A stretch of DNA of 64,000 nt from positions 4,340,001-4,404,000 of the forward strand of contig NZ_CP169244.1 of assembly GCF_041902385.1 (NCBI RefSeq), written 5' to 3'. Of this stretch, positions 43,698 to 52,316 are shown piece after piece; positions within the stretch are counted from its first letter, which is position 1; the number at the start of each line of letters is the position of its first letter. Under the pieces are notes generated by a model. That model saw only the letters and a list, made by a program, of their open reading frames with translations. It was not told the DNA's origin and did not search any database. This DNA comes from Arcticibacter sp041902385 (lineage in GTDB: Bacteria > Bacteroidota > Bacteroidia > Sphingobacteriales > Sphingobacteriaceae). Both the position numbers and the translations under genes were made by a program.

Positions 43698-43755
43698 ATT
43701 TCTGCAAAGTAAAACATTGTACCCGGCTTAACTACTTTTCTCTGCTAATTTCCGG

Positions 43756-43763
43756 TAAATTTG
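43756..43763 (+). promoter_or_regulatory. Bacteroidota -7 box of ribD
   Basis: TAAATTTG matches TAnnTTTG. If used, transcription starts near 43770, so the in-frame TTG at 43761 cannot be the start, and the TTG at 43821 or the ATG at 43845 is preferred. Confidence 0.45.
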
Positions 43764-43820
43764 GCTCTCATTATAACTCAGAGCTTCTCTTTAAGAGAAA
43801 ATAAAACACGGGAAATTGTT

Positions 43821-44882
43821 TTGATAAAGACGGACGAAAAGTACATGCAACGGGCGTTGGAACTGGCCCGTCTGGGAGCTGGTTCCGTTAGCCCTAACCC
43901 GATGGTAGGAGCCGTAGTGGTTCATCAGGACCGCATTATCGGAGAGGGCTATCACCAACAGTATGGGCAGCCTCATGCAGAGGTAAATGCAATCAACTCC
44001 GTATTGTTTGCGCACACCGACGGCGAAGAGCTATTGAAGGAGTCGGTCATTTACGTAACCCTTGAGCCTTGCGCCCATTATGGAAAGACGCCGCCCTGCG
44101 CGGACCTGATCATACGCTATGGCATTCCGGCTGTCGTAACAGGCAGCCCAGATCCCTTTGAGCAGGTGAACGGCAAGGGGATCGAAAAATTACGAAAGGC
44201 CGGTATTGAGGTGCAGGAAAACATACTGAGAGAAGAATGCGATTTCCTTAACCGACGTTTCTTTACCCGCATCAGGGACAACCGTCCCTATATTATTCTC
44301 AAATGGGCTGAAACGGCTGACCAGTACTTCGCGCCGGAAGACCGGTCGCAGCGCTGGATCAGTTCGCCCGATTCGCGCATCCTTACTCATCGCTGGCGGT
44401 CAGAAGAAGACGCTGTTCTGGTGGGAAAGACTACCGCGCTTGCCGACGACCCCAAGCTGAATGTGCGCGACTGGTTTGGTCGCAATCCAAAACGCATTGT
44501 GATCGACCGCAATCTGGAGCTGCCGCAAAATCTTCACCTCTTTGACCAAAGTCAGGAAACAATTGTCTTCAACGCGCTTAAAACCGAGACAGAAGGTTTG
44601 GTAAAATATTTGTGGCTGGAAGACTTTGACCACTACCTGCCGCAGATGATTGCTTACCAGCTATATTTGATGGATGTTCAGTCGCTCATCGTAGAGGGAG
44701 GTGCACAAATCCTTTCGCTGTTTATCAATGCCGGCCTGTGGGACGAAGCACGGATCTTCAGGGCGCCTCAGTATTGGGGAGGGGGATTGAAAGCACCCGG
44801 GATAAAGGGCCTGCTGCACGAAACGGTGAAGGTTGGAGCTGATGAGCTGAGAGTGATGTTCAACTACAAAACACAAGACTAG
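43821..44882 (+). CDS. ribD: Bifunctional riboflavin biosynthesis deaminase/reductase RibD
   Basis: Two steps of riboflavin synthesis: deamination of the pyrimidine intermediate, then reduction of its ribosyl group. The deaminase has the zinc site HAEVNAI and PCAHYGKTPPC; GAGSVSPNPMVGAVVV is its N-terminal signature. The reductase follows (RPYIILKWAETADQ, DAVLVGKTTALADDP, SLIVEGGAQIL). Homologues begin shortly before EKYMQRALELA, so TTG 43821 (353 residues) is the best start, with ATG 43845 as alternative. It stands alone; other rib genes are not here. Repeat A copy 2 follows after about 40 bases. Confidence 0.9.
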   Translation: MIKTDEKYMQRALELARLGAGSVSPNPMVGAVVVHQDRIIGEGYHQQYGQPHAEVNAINSVLFAHTDGEELLKESVIYVTLEPCAHYGKTPPCADLIIRYGIPAVVTGSPDPFEQVNGKGIEKLRKAGIEVQENILREECDFLNRRFFTRIRDNRPYIILKWAETADQYFAPEDRSQRWISSPDSRILTHRWRSEEDAVLVGKTTALADDPKLNVRDWFGRNPKRIVIDRNLELPQNLHLFDQSQETIVFNALKTETEGLVKYLWLEDFDHYLPQMIAYQLYLMDVQSLIVEGGAQILSLFINAGLWDEARIFRAPQYWGGGLKAPGIKGLLHETVKVGADELRVMFNYKTQD

Positions 44883-44924
44883 AAATGAGTTAGCCGTTAG
44901 TATGTCCCGCTCATCCATTTGACA

Positions 44925-44993
44925 CAGAAAGCACTCATGAGCTGCACGCTCAAACGGGGATGAAAGTCGATTGAGTGTTCTTCTTGGCCTTTG
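44925..44993 (-). repeat. Dispersed repeat A, copy 2 (inverted)
   Basis: Read on the minus strand this aligns with 35671-35740 over nearly its whole length, with about 12 mismatches and one gap by eye. The terminal inverted segments (ACACTCA and TGAGTG) are kept. It lies in the gap between ribD and the cupin gene. Confidence 0.7.
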
Positions 44994-45052
44994 AAAAACA
45001 AATAGACTTTCAAGAAAAACAGATCCGGGGAACCGGAAAAACAAAAAAAGAT

Positions 45053-45388
45053 ATGCCAGTATTACATTACCAGGACGCACCTGTACAAGTTCCTGCAGAA
45101 GGAATTGAGAGGAGACTTGTTCACACCGCAAAACTACTAACCGCGGTTTTAGATTTCAGCAATGGCCCGCAGACAGAGCCTGATCCGATGCATTCTCATC
45201 CTCATGAACAGACCAGCTACGTTGCCAAGGGGGAAATCCTGTTTTTCATGGAGGGTGAAGAGCCTCAGCATCTAAAAGAAGGAGATCTGTTCTTTGTGCC
45301 TTCCGGAAAGAAGCATTGCATCCAGCTCCTGAGCAAGACAGCACGGCTGGTTGACAGCTTCTCGCCAGTAAGGGAAGACTTTTTGTAA
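45053..45388 (+). CDS. Small cupin-domain protein
   Basis: A 111-residue single cupin. The metal-site motif is MHSHPHEQTSYVAKGEILFFMEG (HxH...E-like), and the second motif GDLFFVPSGKKHCIQLL supplies the last histidine. Cupins bind a metal and small ligands; the specific role is unknown. The frame is open from 44975, inside repeat A, but the ATG at 45053 (MPVLHYQDAPVQVP) gives the normal size. The small gene at 45436 follows at 47 bases. Confidence 0.8.
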   Translation: MPVLHYQDAPVQVPAEGIERRLVHTAKLLTAVLDFSNGPQTEPDPMHSHPHEQTSYVAKGEILFFMEGEEPQHLKEGDLFFVPSGKKHCIQLLSKTARLVDSFSPVREDFL

Positions 45389-45435
45389 ACCAACAGGGAG
45401 GTCCGTTTGTCTATTACAGCAAAGAGATTAGACAT

Positions 45436-45726
45436 ATGCCATCAATCAGAACACATTTTCCTGTAAAAAACATCCGGACAGACGTTGTGGTACATCCCGT
45501 AGAGGAACACACCTTTGCCGTGGAACTGGAGAGCACTGACGCGTTCGATGCGGACAAAGACCCCAAAAACGAGACCATCGCCAGTATTAAACCTCCGAAC
45601 CTCATCGTGCAAAAAACTAAGACGAAAGGCTGGGTCATCCTCCAGGAAGGGACTTTTGACCTTACCCATGATGAAGTGCAGGCCCTCGGGGCGGCAATAG
45701 AGAATAATTACCACCAGGCGCTCTGA
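45436..45726 (+). CDS. Small hypothetical protein
   Basis: A 96-residue soluble protein, MPSIRTHFPVKNIRTDVVVHP.... Even codon pattern and predicted beta strands (HTFAVELESTDAF, KTKGWVILQEGTFDL) and a C-terminal helix suggest a real gene. No domain is recognised. It may be cotranscribed with the cupin gene. The 233 bases after it contain no recognised feature. Confidence 0.6.
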   Translation: MPSIRTHFPVKNIRTDVVVHPVEEHTFAVELESTDAFDADKDPKNETIASIKPPNLIVQKTKTKGWVILQEGTFDLTHDEVQALGAAIENNYHQAL

Positions 45727-45959
45727 CCCTACAAGACGCCTGATGGCGTATTTTAACGAATAAAGAAAGCGGCCTCACTTGATGGTGGATCGCGCGGCAG
45801 GTCTCCGGGCCGCCGAAGTATTTTTGCCACAGTGCTGTGTTGATCAAAAGAGCAGCTTGGCGATTTGGCCACATCCAGAAGTTACGTCTGGAGGATTTGC
45901 CCTTTCCCCTTGAGGATTAGAGCAATCAGCGCCGGGACTATCTTACTTCCTATGATCTG

Positions 45960-46610
45960 TCAAAACTCCCACTTCTCCTGCCGCCATGCGCTGTCCCAAA
46001 ATAGCCATTCGAGCCTGCACGCAGTTACAAAAGCTTCAGTCATGCTTTCTCGCTGCGCCGGGCTGCATTTCTCAGCAACAGCGTCGCTTATTGAGATAGC
46101 CTTTTTTACCAGTTCTCCGAACTCTTCGCCTGCATACGTATTGATCCAGCTCTGGTAGGGGTTGCCCTCCAATCGCTGGTTCTTGTAGATATAGTCGCCC
46201 ACCTCTTTATAGATCCAAAAGCAGGGCAAGACCGCAGCCATAGCCACTTCTGCCTGAGCCAGACTGGCTGTACTTAGAAGATAGCTGGTATAGTAATGGC
46301 AGGCTGGCGACAGGGCGGCCTTTCCAGAAATTCCGTACTGGTTGAAATAGCCGGCATGCAATGCATTTTCGACGACGATAGCCCCTTCAGCAAACTTCAG
46401 GTAGTCGAGCACATACTGAGCCGGTCCCCGGGCCGCTATCAGCGACAGTGCGCGGCCAAAGTGCTCCAGATAGTTAGAATCCTGCTGAATATAGAACTTA
46501 AAATTGTCGAGCGGAAGAGTTCCGTTGATCAATCCCTGAATAAAGGGCATATCAACGATCCTGTTATAGATGCCTTGAGATTCGCTCCAGGCTGCTTCAC
46601 TCCATTTCAT
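45960..46610 (-). CDS. tenA: Aminopyrimidine aminohydrolase / thiaminase II TenA
   Basis: Hydrolyses degraded thiamin pyrimidines to HMP, feeding salvage. The 216-residue helical protein has FKFYIQQDSNYLEHFGRAL, the catalytic cysteine in AVLPCFWIYKEVG (near residue 133), TYAGEEFGELV and LEWLFWDSAWRQEKW, all typical. It overlaps the end of thiD by 14 bases and is the last gene of the riboswitch-controlled thiM-thiE-thiD-tenA run. Confidence 0.93.
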   Translation of the reverse strand: MKWSEAAWSESQGIYNRIVDMPFIQGLINGTLPLDNFKFYIQQDSNYLEHFGRALSLIAARGPAQYVLDYLKFAEGAIVVENALHAGYFNQYGISGKAALSPACHYYTSYLLSTASLAQAEVAMAAVLPCFWIYKEVGDYIYKNQRLEGNPYQSWINTYAGEEFGELVKKAISISDAVAEKCSPAQRESMTEAFVTACRLEWLFWDSAWRQEKWEF

Positions 46611-47424
46611 ATTTAATCAGTGTTTGAGGTTTGTAAAAATGATTCAGGGGCCCATGTCCGCCCCCTGTTCTTACATCACAACCGGCAGCAATAGCTCCGT
46701 GCACATACCCGCACGCCGCTTCTACTGCCTGAACCATAGGAAGCCCGCGCGCAACAAAGCAAGCGATAGCAGAAGACAAGGTACATCCCGTGCCATGGGT
46801 GTTCCCCGTAGGGATATGCAGTGCAGAAATGATCTTTTCCTGACCATCCCGGTCCCTGAAAACATCAAACAGAGTCTCGCCCCTGAGATGTCCGCCCTTT
46901 ACCAGCACGGCCTTGCAGCCTGTCGCCAAAATCTTCATTGCGGCCTGTTTCATTTCCTCAACGTCAGAGGCTTTCATATCGGCAAGTACAGCCGCTTCAT
47001 CGAGATTGGGAGTAACCAGAGATGCGAGGGGAAACAGCTCCTGCTTTAATACAGCAACTGTCTCAGCTTCAATCAGACGATCACCACTCGTGGCGATCAT
47101 GACCGGATCGAGGATCACCGGCACCTTGGGATATTTCTTCAGCACCCGCGCAATGCTATGCACCAGCCCGGTACTGTGTACCATTCCCACCTTGACAGCC
47201 TGCGGTTTAATATCATCCATTACGACAGAGATCTGGGCTTCAACTATAGCAGGCGGCACACTGTGGATTCCGGTAACTCCGAGGGTATTCTGAACGGTGA
47301 TGGCTGTGATTGCAGAACATCCGAAACATCCCAGCGCGGAGAAAGTCTTCAGGTCTGCCTGAATGCCGGCTCCTCCCCCGCTGTCAGAGCCTGCAATGGT
47401 GAGTACACGAACGTATTCTTTCAT
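46597..47424 (-). CDS. thiD: Hydroxymethylpyrimidine/phosphomethylpyrimidine kinase
   Basis: Phosphorylates HMP twice to HMP-PP. Ribokinase fold with AGSDSGGGAGIQADLKTFSALG at the start, VMIATSGDRLI, VLVKGGHL and the anion hole GNTHGTGCTLSSAIAC. 275 residues, normal. It overlaps tenA by 14 bases, but 157 bases, holding a copy of repeat B, separate it from thiE. Confidence 0.94.
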   Translation of the reverse strand: MKEYVRVLTIAGSDSGGGAGIQADLKTFSALGCFGCSAITAITVQNTLGVTGIHSVPPAIVEAQISVVMDDIKPQAVKVGMVHSTGLVHSIARVLKKYPKVPVILDPVMIATSGDRLIEAETVAVLKQELFPLASLVTPNLDEAAVLADMKASDVEEMKQAAMKILATGCKAVLVKGGHLRGETLFDVFRDRDGQEKIISALHIPTGNTHGTGCTLSSAIACFVARGLPMVQAVEAACGYVHGAIAAGCDVRTGGGHGPLNHFYKPQTLIKYEME

Positions 47425-47474
47425 TTTAAATGGCTTAAAAAGATTAATGGCTATATGTACTTTAGTCTACTTGT

Positions 47475-47545
47475 CTATTGAGAAAATTAATATTTTTTTA
47501 AAGGCATCAATGAGGTCGCTTCGCTAAGTTTCAGAGCATTAATAA
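47475..47545 (-). repeat. Repeat B, single dispersed copy inside the thi operon
   Basis: On the minus strand it reads GCGAAGCGACCTCATTGA followed by a T/A-rich tail, and preceded by ATTAATG, in the same order and spacing as the units at 38551-38732. It lies between thiE and thiD. Core identity is highest over AGCGAAGCGACCTCA; the flanks are diverged. Confidence 0.6.
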
Positions 47546-47581
47546 CAGTCAAAGTACTTGTATCCGGTCTGCAAGTGCTGC

Positions 47582-48223
47582 TCACAGATGCTTCTCTATT
47601 TCAGAGCGAATCTCTGCGGCTGCCTTTTGCGGATCTTCTGCTGAACAGATTGCGGATACCACAGCGAGGCAATCAGCGCCTGCTTCAACGACACTCGCCG
47701 CATTATAGCGCGAAATTGCTCCGATTGCAACCAGAGGTTTTGCAGTAGTCGCTCTTACTCTGCGGATGCCACCAAGCTTCCACTCCGTTACGGTATCTGT
47801 TTTGGTGGGCGTGGAGAAAACAGGACTGAGGGCGATATAATCAGATGTTAGGGCTTCCTCTGAATCCAGCTGGGCTTCATACTCGATGGAGTAGCCCAGT
47901 ATGCCGCAGCCAGGCCATCTTTTGCGAACCAGTGAAGGCGGGATATCAGACTTGCCTACGTGAATCCCGGCAGCGGCGCATCTTTCTGCTACTACAAGAT
48001 TGTCGTTAATGATTAGCGGCACGTTGTACCGTTGAAGCATTTCTTTTAATTGAAGCGCCCGAAGCAGGAACGCCTCATCTTCCAGCTTCTTCTCGCGTAA
48101 TTGCACCAAATCCACACCTCCCTTCACCGCCTCTTCTACCATCCAGAGAAGGTCGCGGCCTCGTAATGCAGCTTCATCTGTCACCAGATAGAGCCTATAT
48201 GGAAACTGCTTATCCTTCAGCAT
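47582..48223 (-). CDS. thiE: Thiamine-phosphate synthase
   Basis: Joins HMP-PP and thiazole phosphate to thiamin phosphate. TIM-barrel protein with YLVTDEAALRG, GGVDLVQLREKK, LIINDNLVVAERCAAAGIHVGKSD, DYIALSPVFSTPTKTD and PLVAIGAI. 213 residues. It overlaps thiM by 14 bases. Confidence 0.94.
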   Translation of the reverse strand: MLKDKQFPYRLYLVTDEAALRGRDLLWMVEEAVKGGVDLVQLREKKLEDEAFLLRALQLKEMLQRYNVPLIINDNLVVAERCAAAGIHVGKSDIPPSLVRKRWPGCGILGYSIEYEAQLDSEEALTSDYIALSPVFSTPTKTDTVTEWKLGGIRRVRATTAKPLVAIGAISRYNAASVVEAGADCLAVVSAICSAEDPQKAAAEIRSEIEKHL

Positions 48224-49019
48224 TCTCTTCGATTTTTAACTCCATGACAAAGTCGTCTTCTCGCAGAGAATAAAGCTCATCGAGCAGATAGACCTGAAGA
48301 GTGCCAGGTCCAGATGCCTTCCGGGCTGCCCTTTCTCCTGCTATTCCAAGAAGGGCCATAGCGGCAACGCAGGCAAGATAAGGATCGTCAGGCTGTGCAG
48401 CTAAAAAGGCACCAATGATTGCAGAAGCGCTGCAGCCGAGACCTGTTACTCTTGCCATGAGGGGGTCGCCATTCGACAGTCTGAGCAGACGGCTCCCATC
48501 CGTAATGAGATCAGTCGCGCCGGAAACGCAGACTACGCCGCCGGTTTTGCCTGCGAGAAGGCGGGCAGCTGAAAGAGCATCATCGCTTTGCCGGGTGCTG
48601 TCGACTCCCTTTGTGCTTCCAGCCTGTTCCTCAGATACCGACATAATTTCAGATGCATTGCCCCGGATCACTGTCGGCCGGGCGGAGACAAAGGTCTTTA
48701 GAACATCATTCCGGTAGCCGGTTGCTCCTGCTCCTACCGGGTCGAGCACCCAGGGCTTCCCCATCTGGTTGGCCTGCTGGATGGCCAGGTCCATGCTGTT
48801 AACCCAGTATTCGTCGAGCGTGCCAATGTTAACAACAAGGGCGCCGGCGATACGAACCATGTCCTGAACTTCAGGATGTGCATGCGCCATAACAGGAGAA
48901 GCTCCACAGGCAAGTAAAGCATTCGCCGTGTTGTTCATGACTACGTAGTTGGTGATATTGTGAACGAGAGGTGCCTTGCTCCTGACGTTTACGATCTGCT
49001 GCCAGATTTTCTCTTTCAT
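48210..49019 (-). CDS. thiM: Hydroxyethylthiazole kinase
   Basis: Phosphorylates the thiazole alcohol in salvage. The family start VRSKAPLVHNITNYVVMNNTANALLA is intact, with PWVLDPVGAGATGYR, VIRGNASEI and the anion hole GLGCSASAIIGAFLA. 269 residues. It is the first gene after the TPP riboswitch, 64 bases downstream of the aptamer. With thiE, thiD and tenA it forms a salvage route; no thiC or thiG is present in the window. Confidence 0.94.
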   Translation of the reverse strand: MKEKIWQQIVNVRSKAPLVHNITNYVVMNNTANALLACGASPVMAHAHPEVQDMVRIAGALVVNIGTLDEYWVNSMDLAIQQANQMGKPWVLDPVGAGATGYRNDVLKTFVSARPTVIRGNASEIMSVSEEQAGSTKGVDSTRQSDDALSAARLLAGKTGGVVCVSGATDLITDGSRLLRLSNGDPLMARVTGLGCSASAIIGAFLAAQPDDPYLACVAAMALLGIAGERAARKASGPGTLQVYLLDELYSLREDDFVMELKIEENAEG

Positions 49020-49082
49020 TTGGCTCTTTATCTATGTGGATGGCCTGAAGAGTGCTTGCAACAGAAACACAGGAAGGATCAC

Positions 49083-49152
49083 TTTTCCCTTCGCCGGTAT
49101 TAGCCGGATCAGGTTCAAAGGGTATCATCTCAGCTCATTCGAGCACCCCTAA
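49083..49152 (-). ncRNA. TPP riboswitch (THI element)
   Basis: On the minus strand: AGGGGTGC, then GCTGAGAT, ACCCTTTGAACCTGATC, then CGGCTAATACCGG and CGAAGGGAA, the conserved THI-box blocks in the right order and spacing. The aptamer ends about 64 bases before the thiM ATG. No stem plus T run was seen in that gap, so control may be at translation rather than by termination. Confidence 0.95.
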
Positions 49153-49206
49153 AGCCGCAACTAAGGTATTGATTAAATGATAAGGAACAAACCCTTATTT
49201 ATTCTC

Positions 49207-49629
49207 TTACATTTCGGAAACAAAACTTTCCAGAGCAAGGCGGTAGCTTTGTAAGCCGAAGCCGGCAATCACGCCTCTGCAGTTTCTGGCGAGACGGGAA
49301 GTGTGACGGAACTCTTCGCGGGCATGGACGTTGGAGATGTGTACCTCCACCACCGGAGTCGTGATGGCCGCAATAGCATCGCCTATAGCAACAGAAGTGT
49401 GGGTATAACCACCCGCATTAAATATGATGCCATCGTAGCTAAAACCGACCTCGTGGAGCTTGTCGATTAACGCCCCCTCACTGTTGCTTTGAAAATATTC
49501 GATCTGGACAGAAGGATAGTCGGCTCGAAGCTTTTCAAGAAAAGGCTCGAAGCCGCTGTCACCGTAGATAGACTTCTCTCTGATGCCCAAGAGGTTCAGG
49601 TTAGGACCATTCAATATTTGTATTGTCAT
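49207..49629 (-). CDS. aroQ: 3-dehydroquinate dehydratase, type II
   Basis: Third step of the shikimate pathway. The 140-residue dodecamer-forming type has ILNGPNLNLLGIREKSIYGD (catalytic tyrosine loop), FNAGGYTHTSVAIGDAI, VEVHISNVHAREEFRH with the catalytic histidine, and GVIAGFGLQSYRLAL. A -7 box (minus TATTTTTG, 49665-49672) lies about 36 bases upstream. Confidence 0.95.
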   Translation of the reverse strand: MTIQILNGPNLNLLGIREKSIYGDSGFEPFLEKLRADYPSVQIEYFQSNSEGALIDKLHEVGFSYDGIIFNAGGYTHTSVAIGDAIAAITTPVVEVHISNVHAREEFRHTSRLARNCRGVIAGFGLQSYRLALESFVSEM

Positions 49630-50144
49630 TTCGTTTCCGAGTTACAGCAATCTATGCTCTCCTTCAAAAATAGAGATTTTTACTTATTTCGAGGATTAAT
49701 GCATAAACTACTAACTGTGCTCAGCAGCCTGTATTGGAACAAGGCTTGCAAGTTGGGCGGCAGCGGAATGCCGGAGGATTGCAGACCTTGGCGGCATTTA
49801 CACCTCACGAAATGACAGGAGAAGAAGCGCGAAATCGACCGTTGTGGCCCACAGAACTAAATGCAAGAACATGAACAAGATCGGTTCTTTGACGCTCAGA
49901 AAATCAACTACCCCCGGGACTATTTGCAGGAGCAAGATTAGTTGCGAGGCAAAAGCCGTGGGGGCAGGTCGCTGTTGCTTATCCGCTGGGACGAGAGGAT
50001 AACCGGCATTATTCTTACTTTTACAGCGGGCAGGAAAAAGCATTCGGTATTTGCATGCTCTGAAGCAATGTACAGGATCCATCCTTGTTCCACTTTAGGA
50101 AAACAGGCATTTGTAAATAAGTTATCGCGGTTAGAATACGAAGA
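49630..50144. other. Divergent intergenic region between aroQ and xerD
   Basis: A 515-base gap holding the aroQ -7 box at 49665-49672. A 94-codon minus frame (49798-50082) and a 68-codon plus frame (49942-50148) overlap each other and show no family features. No repeat or RNA is recognised. Confidence 0.45.
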
Positions 50145-51041
50145 ATGAGTGATTGGAATTCTGCTATTACTGGCTTTACCACCTACCTGAAGCTGGAGCG
50201 CTCGCTCTCGTCGAATACGGTGGAGGCCTACCTGCGCGATGTGGAAAAGCTGGAACAGTACTGTGAGATATTGGGCCGAAGTCCGGAAACTGTCAGCACG
50301 CAGGACTTAAAAGACTTCATTAAGTGGATTAATGAGCTGGGGATGCTTGCACCTACGCAGGCGCGAGTACTTTCGGGCATTAAAAGTTTTTTCAGATACC
50401 TGCTGCTGGAAGGGCGTCGAGAAGACGACCCGTCAAGCCTGCTGGAGAGTCCGAGAATGAGCAGAAAGCTTCCCGACACCCTCAGTATACACGACATCCA
50501 GAGCCTGATCGACGCCATTGATCTTTCTAAGCCGGAAGGGATACGAAATAAAGCGATCCTTGAGGTGTTGTACGGATGCGGCCTGAGAGTGTCTGAATTA
50601 ACAAATTTGAAACTCTCCAATCTCTACCTTGATATCGAGTTCATCAAAGTCACAGGGAAAGGAGATAAAGAGCGTCTTGTGCCCATCGGTTCAGAGGCCG
50701 TCAGGCACCTTAAAATTTACCTGGAAGAGGTACGTGTACATCTGGATATCAAGCATGGCAACCAGGACTTTGTTTTCCTAAATCGCAGAGGTACCGCATT
50801 GAGCCGTGTAATGGTCTTTCTGATCATCAAGGATCTTGCTGAAAAGATCGGCCTGAAAAAGAAGATCAGTCCTCACACCTTCCGCCACTCCTTTGCAACA
50901 CACCTTATTGAAGGCGGAGCTGACCTGCGGGCAGTGCAGGACATGCTTGGGCATGAGAGTATTCTCACTACAGAAATCTATACACACCTCGACAGAGATT
51001 ACCTGAAAGAAGTGATCACTCATTATCATCCAAGGAGTTAA
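50145..51041 (+). CDS. xerD: Tyrosine recombinase XerD
   Basis: Site-specific recombinase that resolves chromosome dimers with a partner Xer protein at dif. SAM-like N-terminal domain (TYLKLERSLSSNTVEAYLRDVEKL) and catalytic domain with arginine in YGCGLRVSELTNLK, lysine in KVTGKGDKERLVPIG, HTFRHSFATHLIEGG, and GHESILTTEIYTHLDRDYL with the nucleophilic tyrosine. 298 residues, standard length. Family and length fit housekeeping XerD rather than a phage or conjugative integrase, and no mobile element is nearby. Confidence 0.9.
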   Translation: MSDWNSAITGFTTYLKLERSLSSNTVEAYLRDVEKLEQYCEILGRSPETVSTQDLKDFIKWINELGMLAPTQARVLSGIKSFFRYLLLEGRREDDPSSLLESPRMSRKLPDTLSIHDIQSLIDAIDLSKPEGIRNKAILEVLYGCGLRVSELTNLKLSNLYLDIEFIKVTGKGDKERLVPIGSEAVRHLKIYLEEVRVHLDIKHGNQDFVFLNRRGTALSRVMVFLIIKDLAEKIGLKKKISPHTFRHSFATHLIEGGADLRAVQDMLGHESILTTEIYTHLDRDYLKEVITHYHPRS

Positions 51042-51185
51042 GAGCATACTTGTAACTGCTTGGCAAGGTAGAAAAGATATTGGTTACACGGGCGGGTCCC
51101 GCTCCATAATACAGGAAACAGAGCCAAGGATCCTACTCCATTGTTTACACGCTGAGCTACACGACGCTAAAGTAAATTATTATAG

Positions 51186-51217
51186 TAAGGTCTCCGCCCC
51201 TAAATGTGGAGACCTTA
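51186..51217. other. 10-bp hairpin downstream of xerD
   Basis: TAAGGTCTCC (51186-51195) and GGAGACCTTA (51208-51217) form a perfect stem with a 12-base loop. No long T run follows. It may be a weak terminator of xerD. The rest of 51042-51456 holds no gene. Confidence 0.5.
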
Positions 51218-51456
51218 TCCTGTTCTTCTGAGCAGACATGTAAACTCCTTGAAAACGAGGCCTGAAATAAGTGACCTTCCCTTGCCAAAGATCAGGGCCA
51301 AATGAGAAGCGCTGATACTGACACGCAAAAAATGCCCTAAAACATCATTACAGGCAACCTTCCCCCAAACATCCCGTATAACGCCCTTTAAGCTGAGACA
51401 AGGTTCTTCGTCTCAAATTGAAACATACACATAACTATAAAAGCGACACAGAAAAA

Positions 51457-52230
51457 ATGAAAAGAACACTTCTGGCGATGAGCATATCCGTCATTGCTTT
51501 GTTTTCAGCATGTAGAAAAGAATCCGGTGAACTGGTTATCGAGCTGCCTGATGAGATGCCCATTGACCTGGCTACCAAGATTACGAATGCCGACGGATCT
51601 ACCGTTGAAAAATTTTACTACGACAATGACCGGAGACTAATCGCCAAAACATTCCGTAGCAGCACCCGCAGAGACAGCGATGTGGTAACTTACGATGCAT
51701 CCGGCAAAGTAGTCAAATACGACGAATATTATTTTAACCGTTTGGATGAAAGCACCGCTTACTCGTATAACGGGAACCTTGTAACAAGGGAGCAGACAAG
51801 TTATTCGAACGATGGTTCTGCCTACTCAAGCACCTCTACTTTCACGATCAACTCTAAAAATCAGCTTGTAGAAAAGCTTAGGGATAATGGAAGTAAATAC
51901 ACCTACGAGTACGATCCTTCGGGCAATATGATTAAAACGTTCAGAACGGAAACAGATGGAGTAAAAACGGAGCTTTCGTCTTTTACCTTTGATAACACCA
52001 ACACGATGATGACTCATTGTACAACTCCATATTGGTGGTTCATTGTTGAGGACTACTTCCCAATGGGTAGTAAGAACAACATCGTCTCAGTAGAAGGCGG
52101 CACAAAACTGTACGAGTACGTGTATAACCTGCATCTCTATCCTGAAAAGGTTACGGAGATCTCTGTACGCGACGGGCAGAAGGTTCCGGGGAGAACTCAC
52201 CTCATCGAGTATAAAAATTTGAACTGGTAA
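51457..52230 (+). CDS. Lipoprotein with YD/RHS-like repeats
   Basis: A 257-residue protein with lipoprotein signal MSISVIALFSACRKE (lipobox Cys near residue 19). It contains several copies of a YD-type pattern: FYYDNDRRLIAKTF, VTYDASGKVVKYDEYYF, AYSYNGNLVTREQ, TINSKNQLVEKL and YEYDPSGNMIKTF, as in RHS/wall-associated proteins and in short Bacteroidota lipoproteins. No toxin or core domain follows, so a secreted toxin is unlikely. The ATG at 51457 begins the signal. It is bounded by hairpins at 51186 and 52386. Confidence 0.72.
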   Translation: MKRTLLAMSISVIALFSACRKESGELVIELPDEMPIDLATKITNADGSTVEKFYYDNDRRLIAKTFRSSTRRDSDVVTYDASGKVVKYDEYYFNRLDESTAYSYNGNLVTREQTSYSNDGSAYSSTSTFTINSKNQLVEKLRDNGSKYTYEYDPSGNMIKTFRTETDGVKTELSSFTFDNTNTMMTHCTTPYWWFIVEDYFPMGSKNNIVSVEGGTKLYEYVYNLHLYPEKVTEISVRDGQKVPGRTHLIEYKNLNW

Positions 52231-52316
52231 GCTTGTATTTCGCCTCGATACCGGGTGTTCATCATGCTGCGAGCTTAATACTGCGACAACAATCAGATGA
52301 AAGCGCGGTAAGCCTG

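Noticed and set aside
49798..50082. 94-codon minus-strand frame between aroQ and xerD
   Set aside because: Overlaps another frame, odd composition, no recognised motif.
50145..51041. Integrase marking a mobile element
   Set aside because: Sequence and size fit housekeeping XerD; no attachment repeats, tRNA or mobile genes are near.
51090..51172. tRNA-like sequence on the minus strand (GTGTAGCTCAGCG and a GC-rich arm)
   Set aside because: The D-arm start looks right, but the acceptor ends do not pair, the T-loop GTTCGA is missing and the anticodon arm cannot be drawn.
51457..52230. RHS-type polymorphic toxin
   Set aside because: Only short YD-like repeats are present; no RHS core, toxin domain or immunity gene follows.
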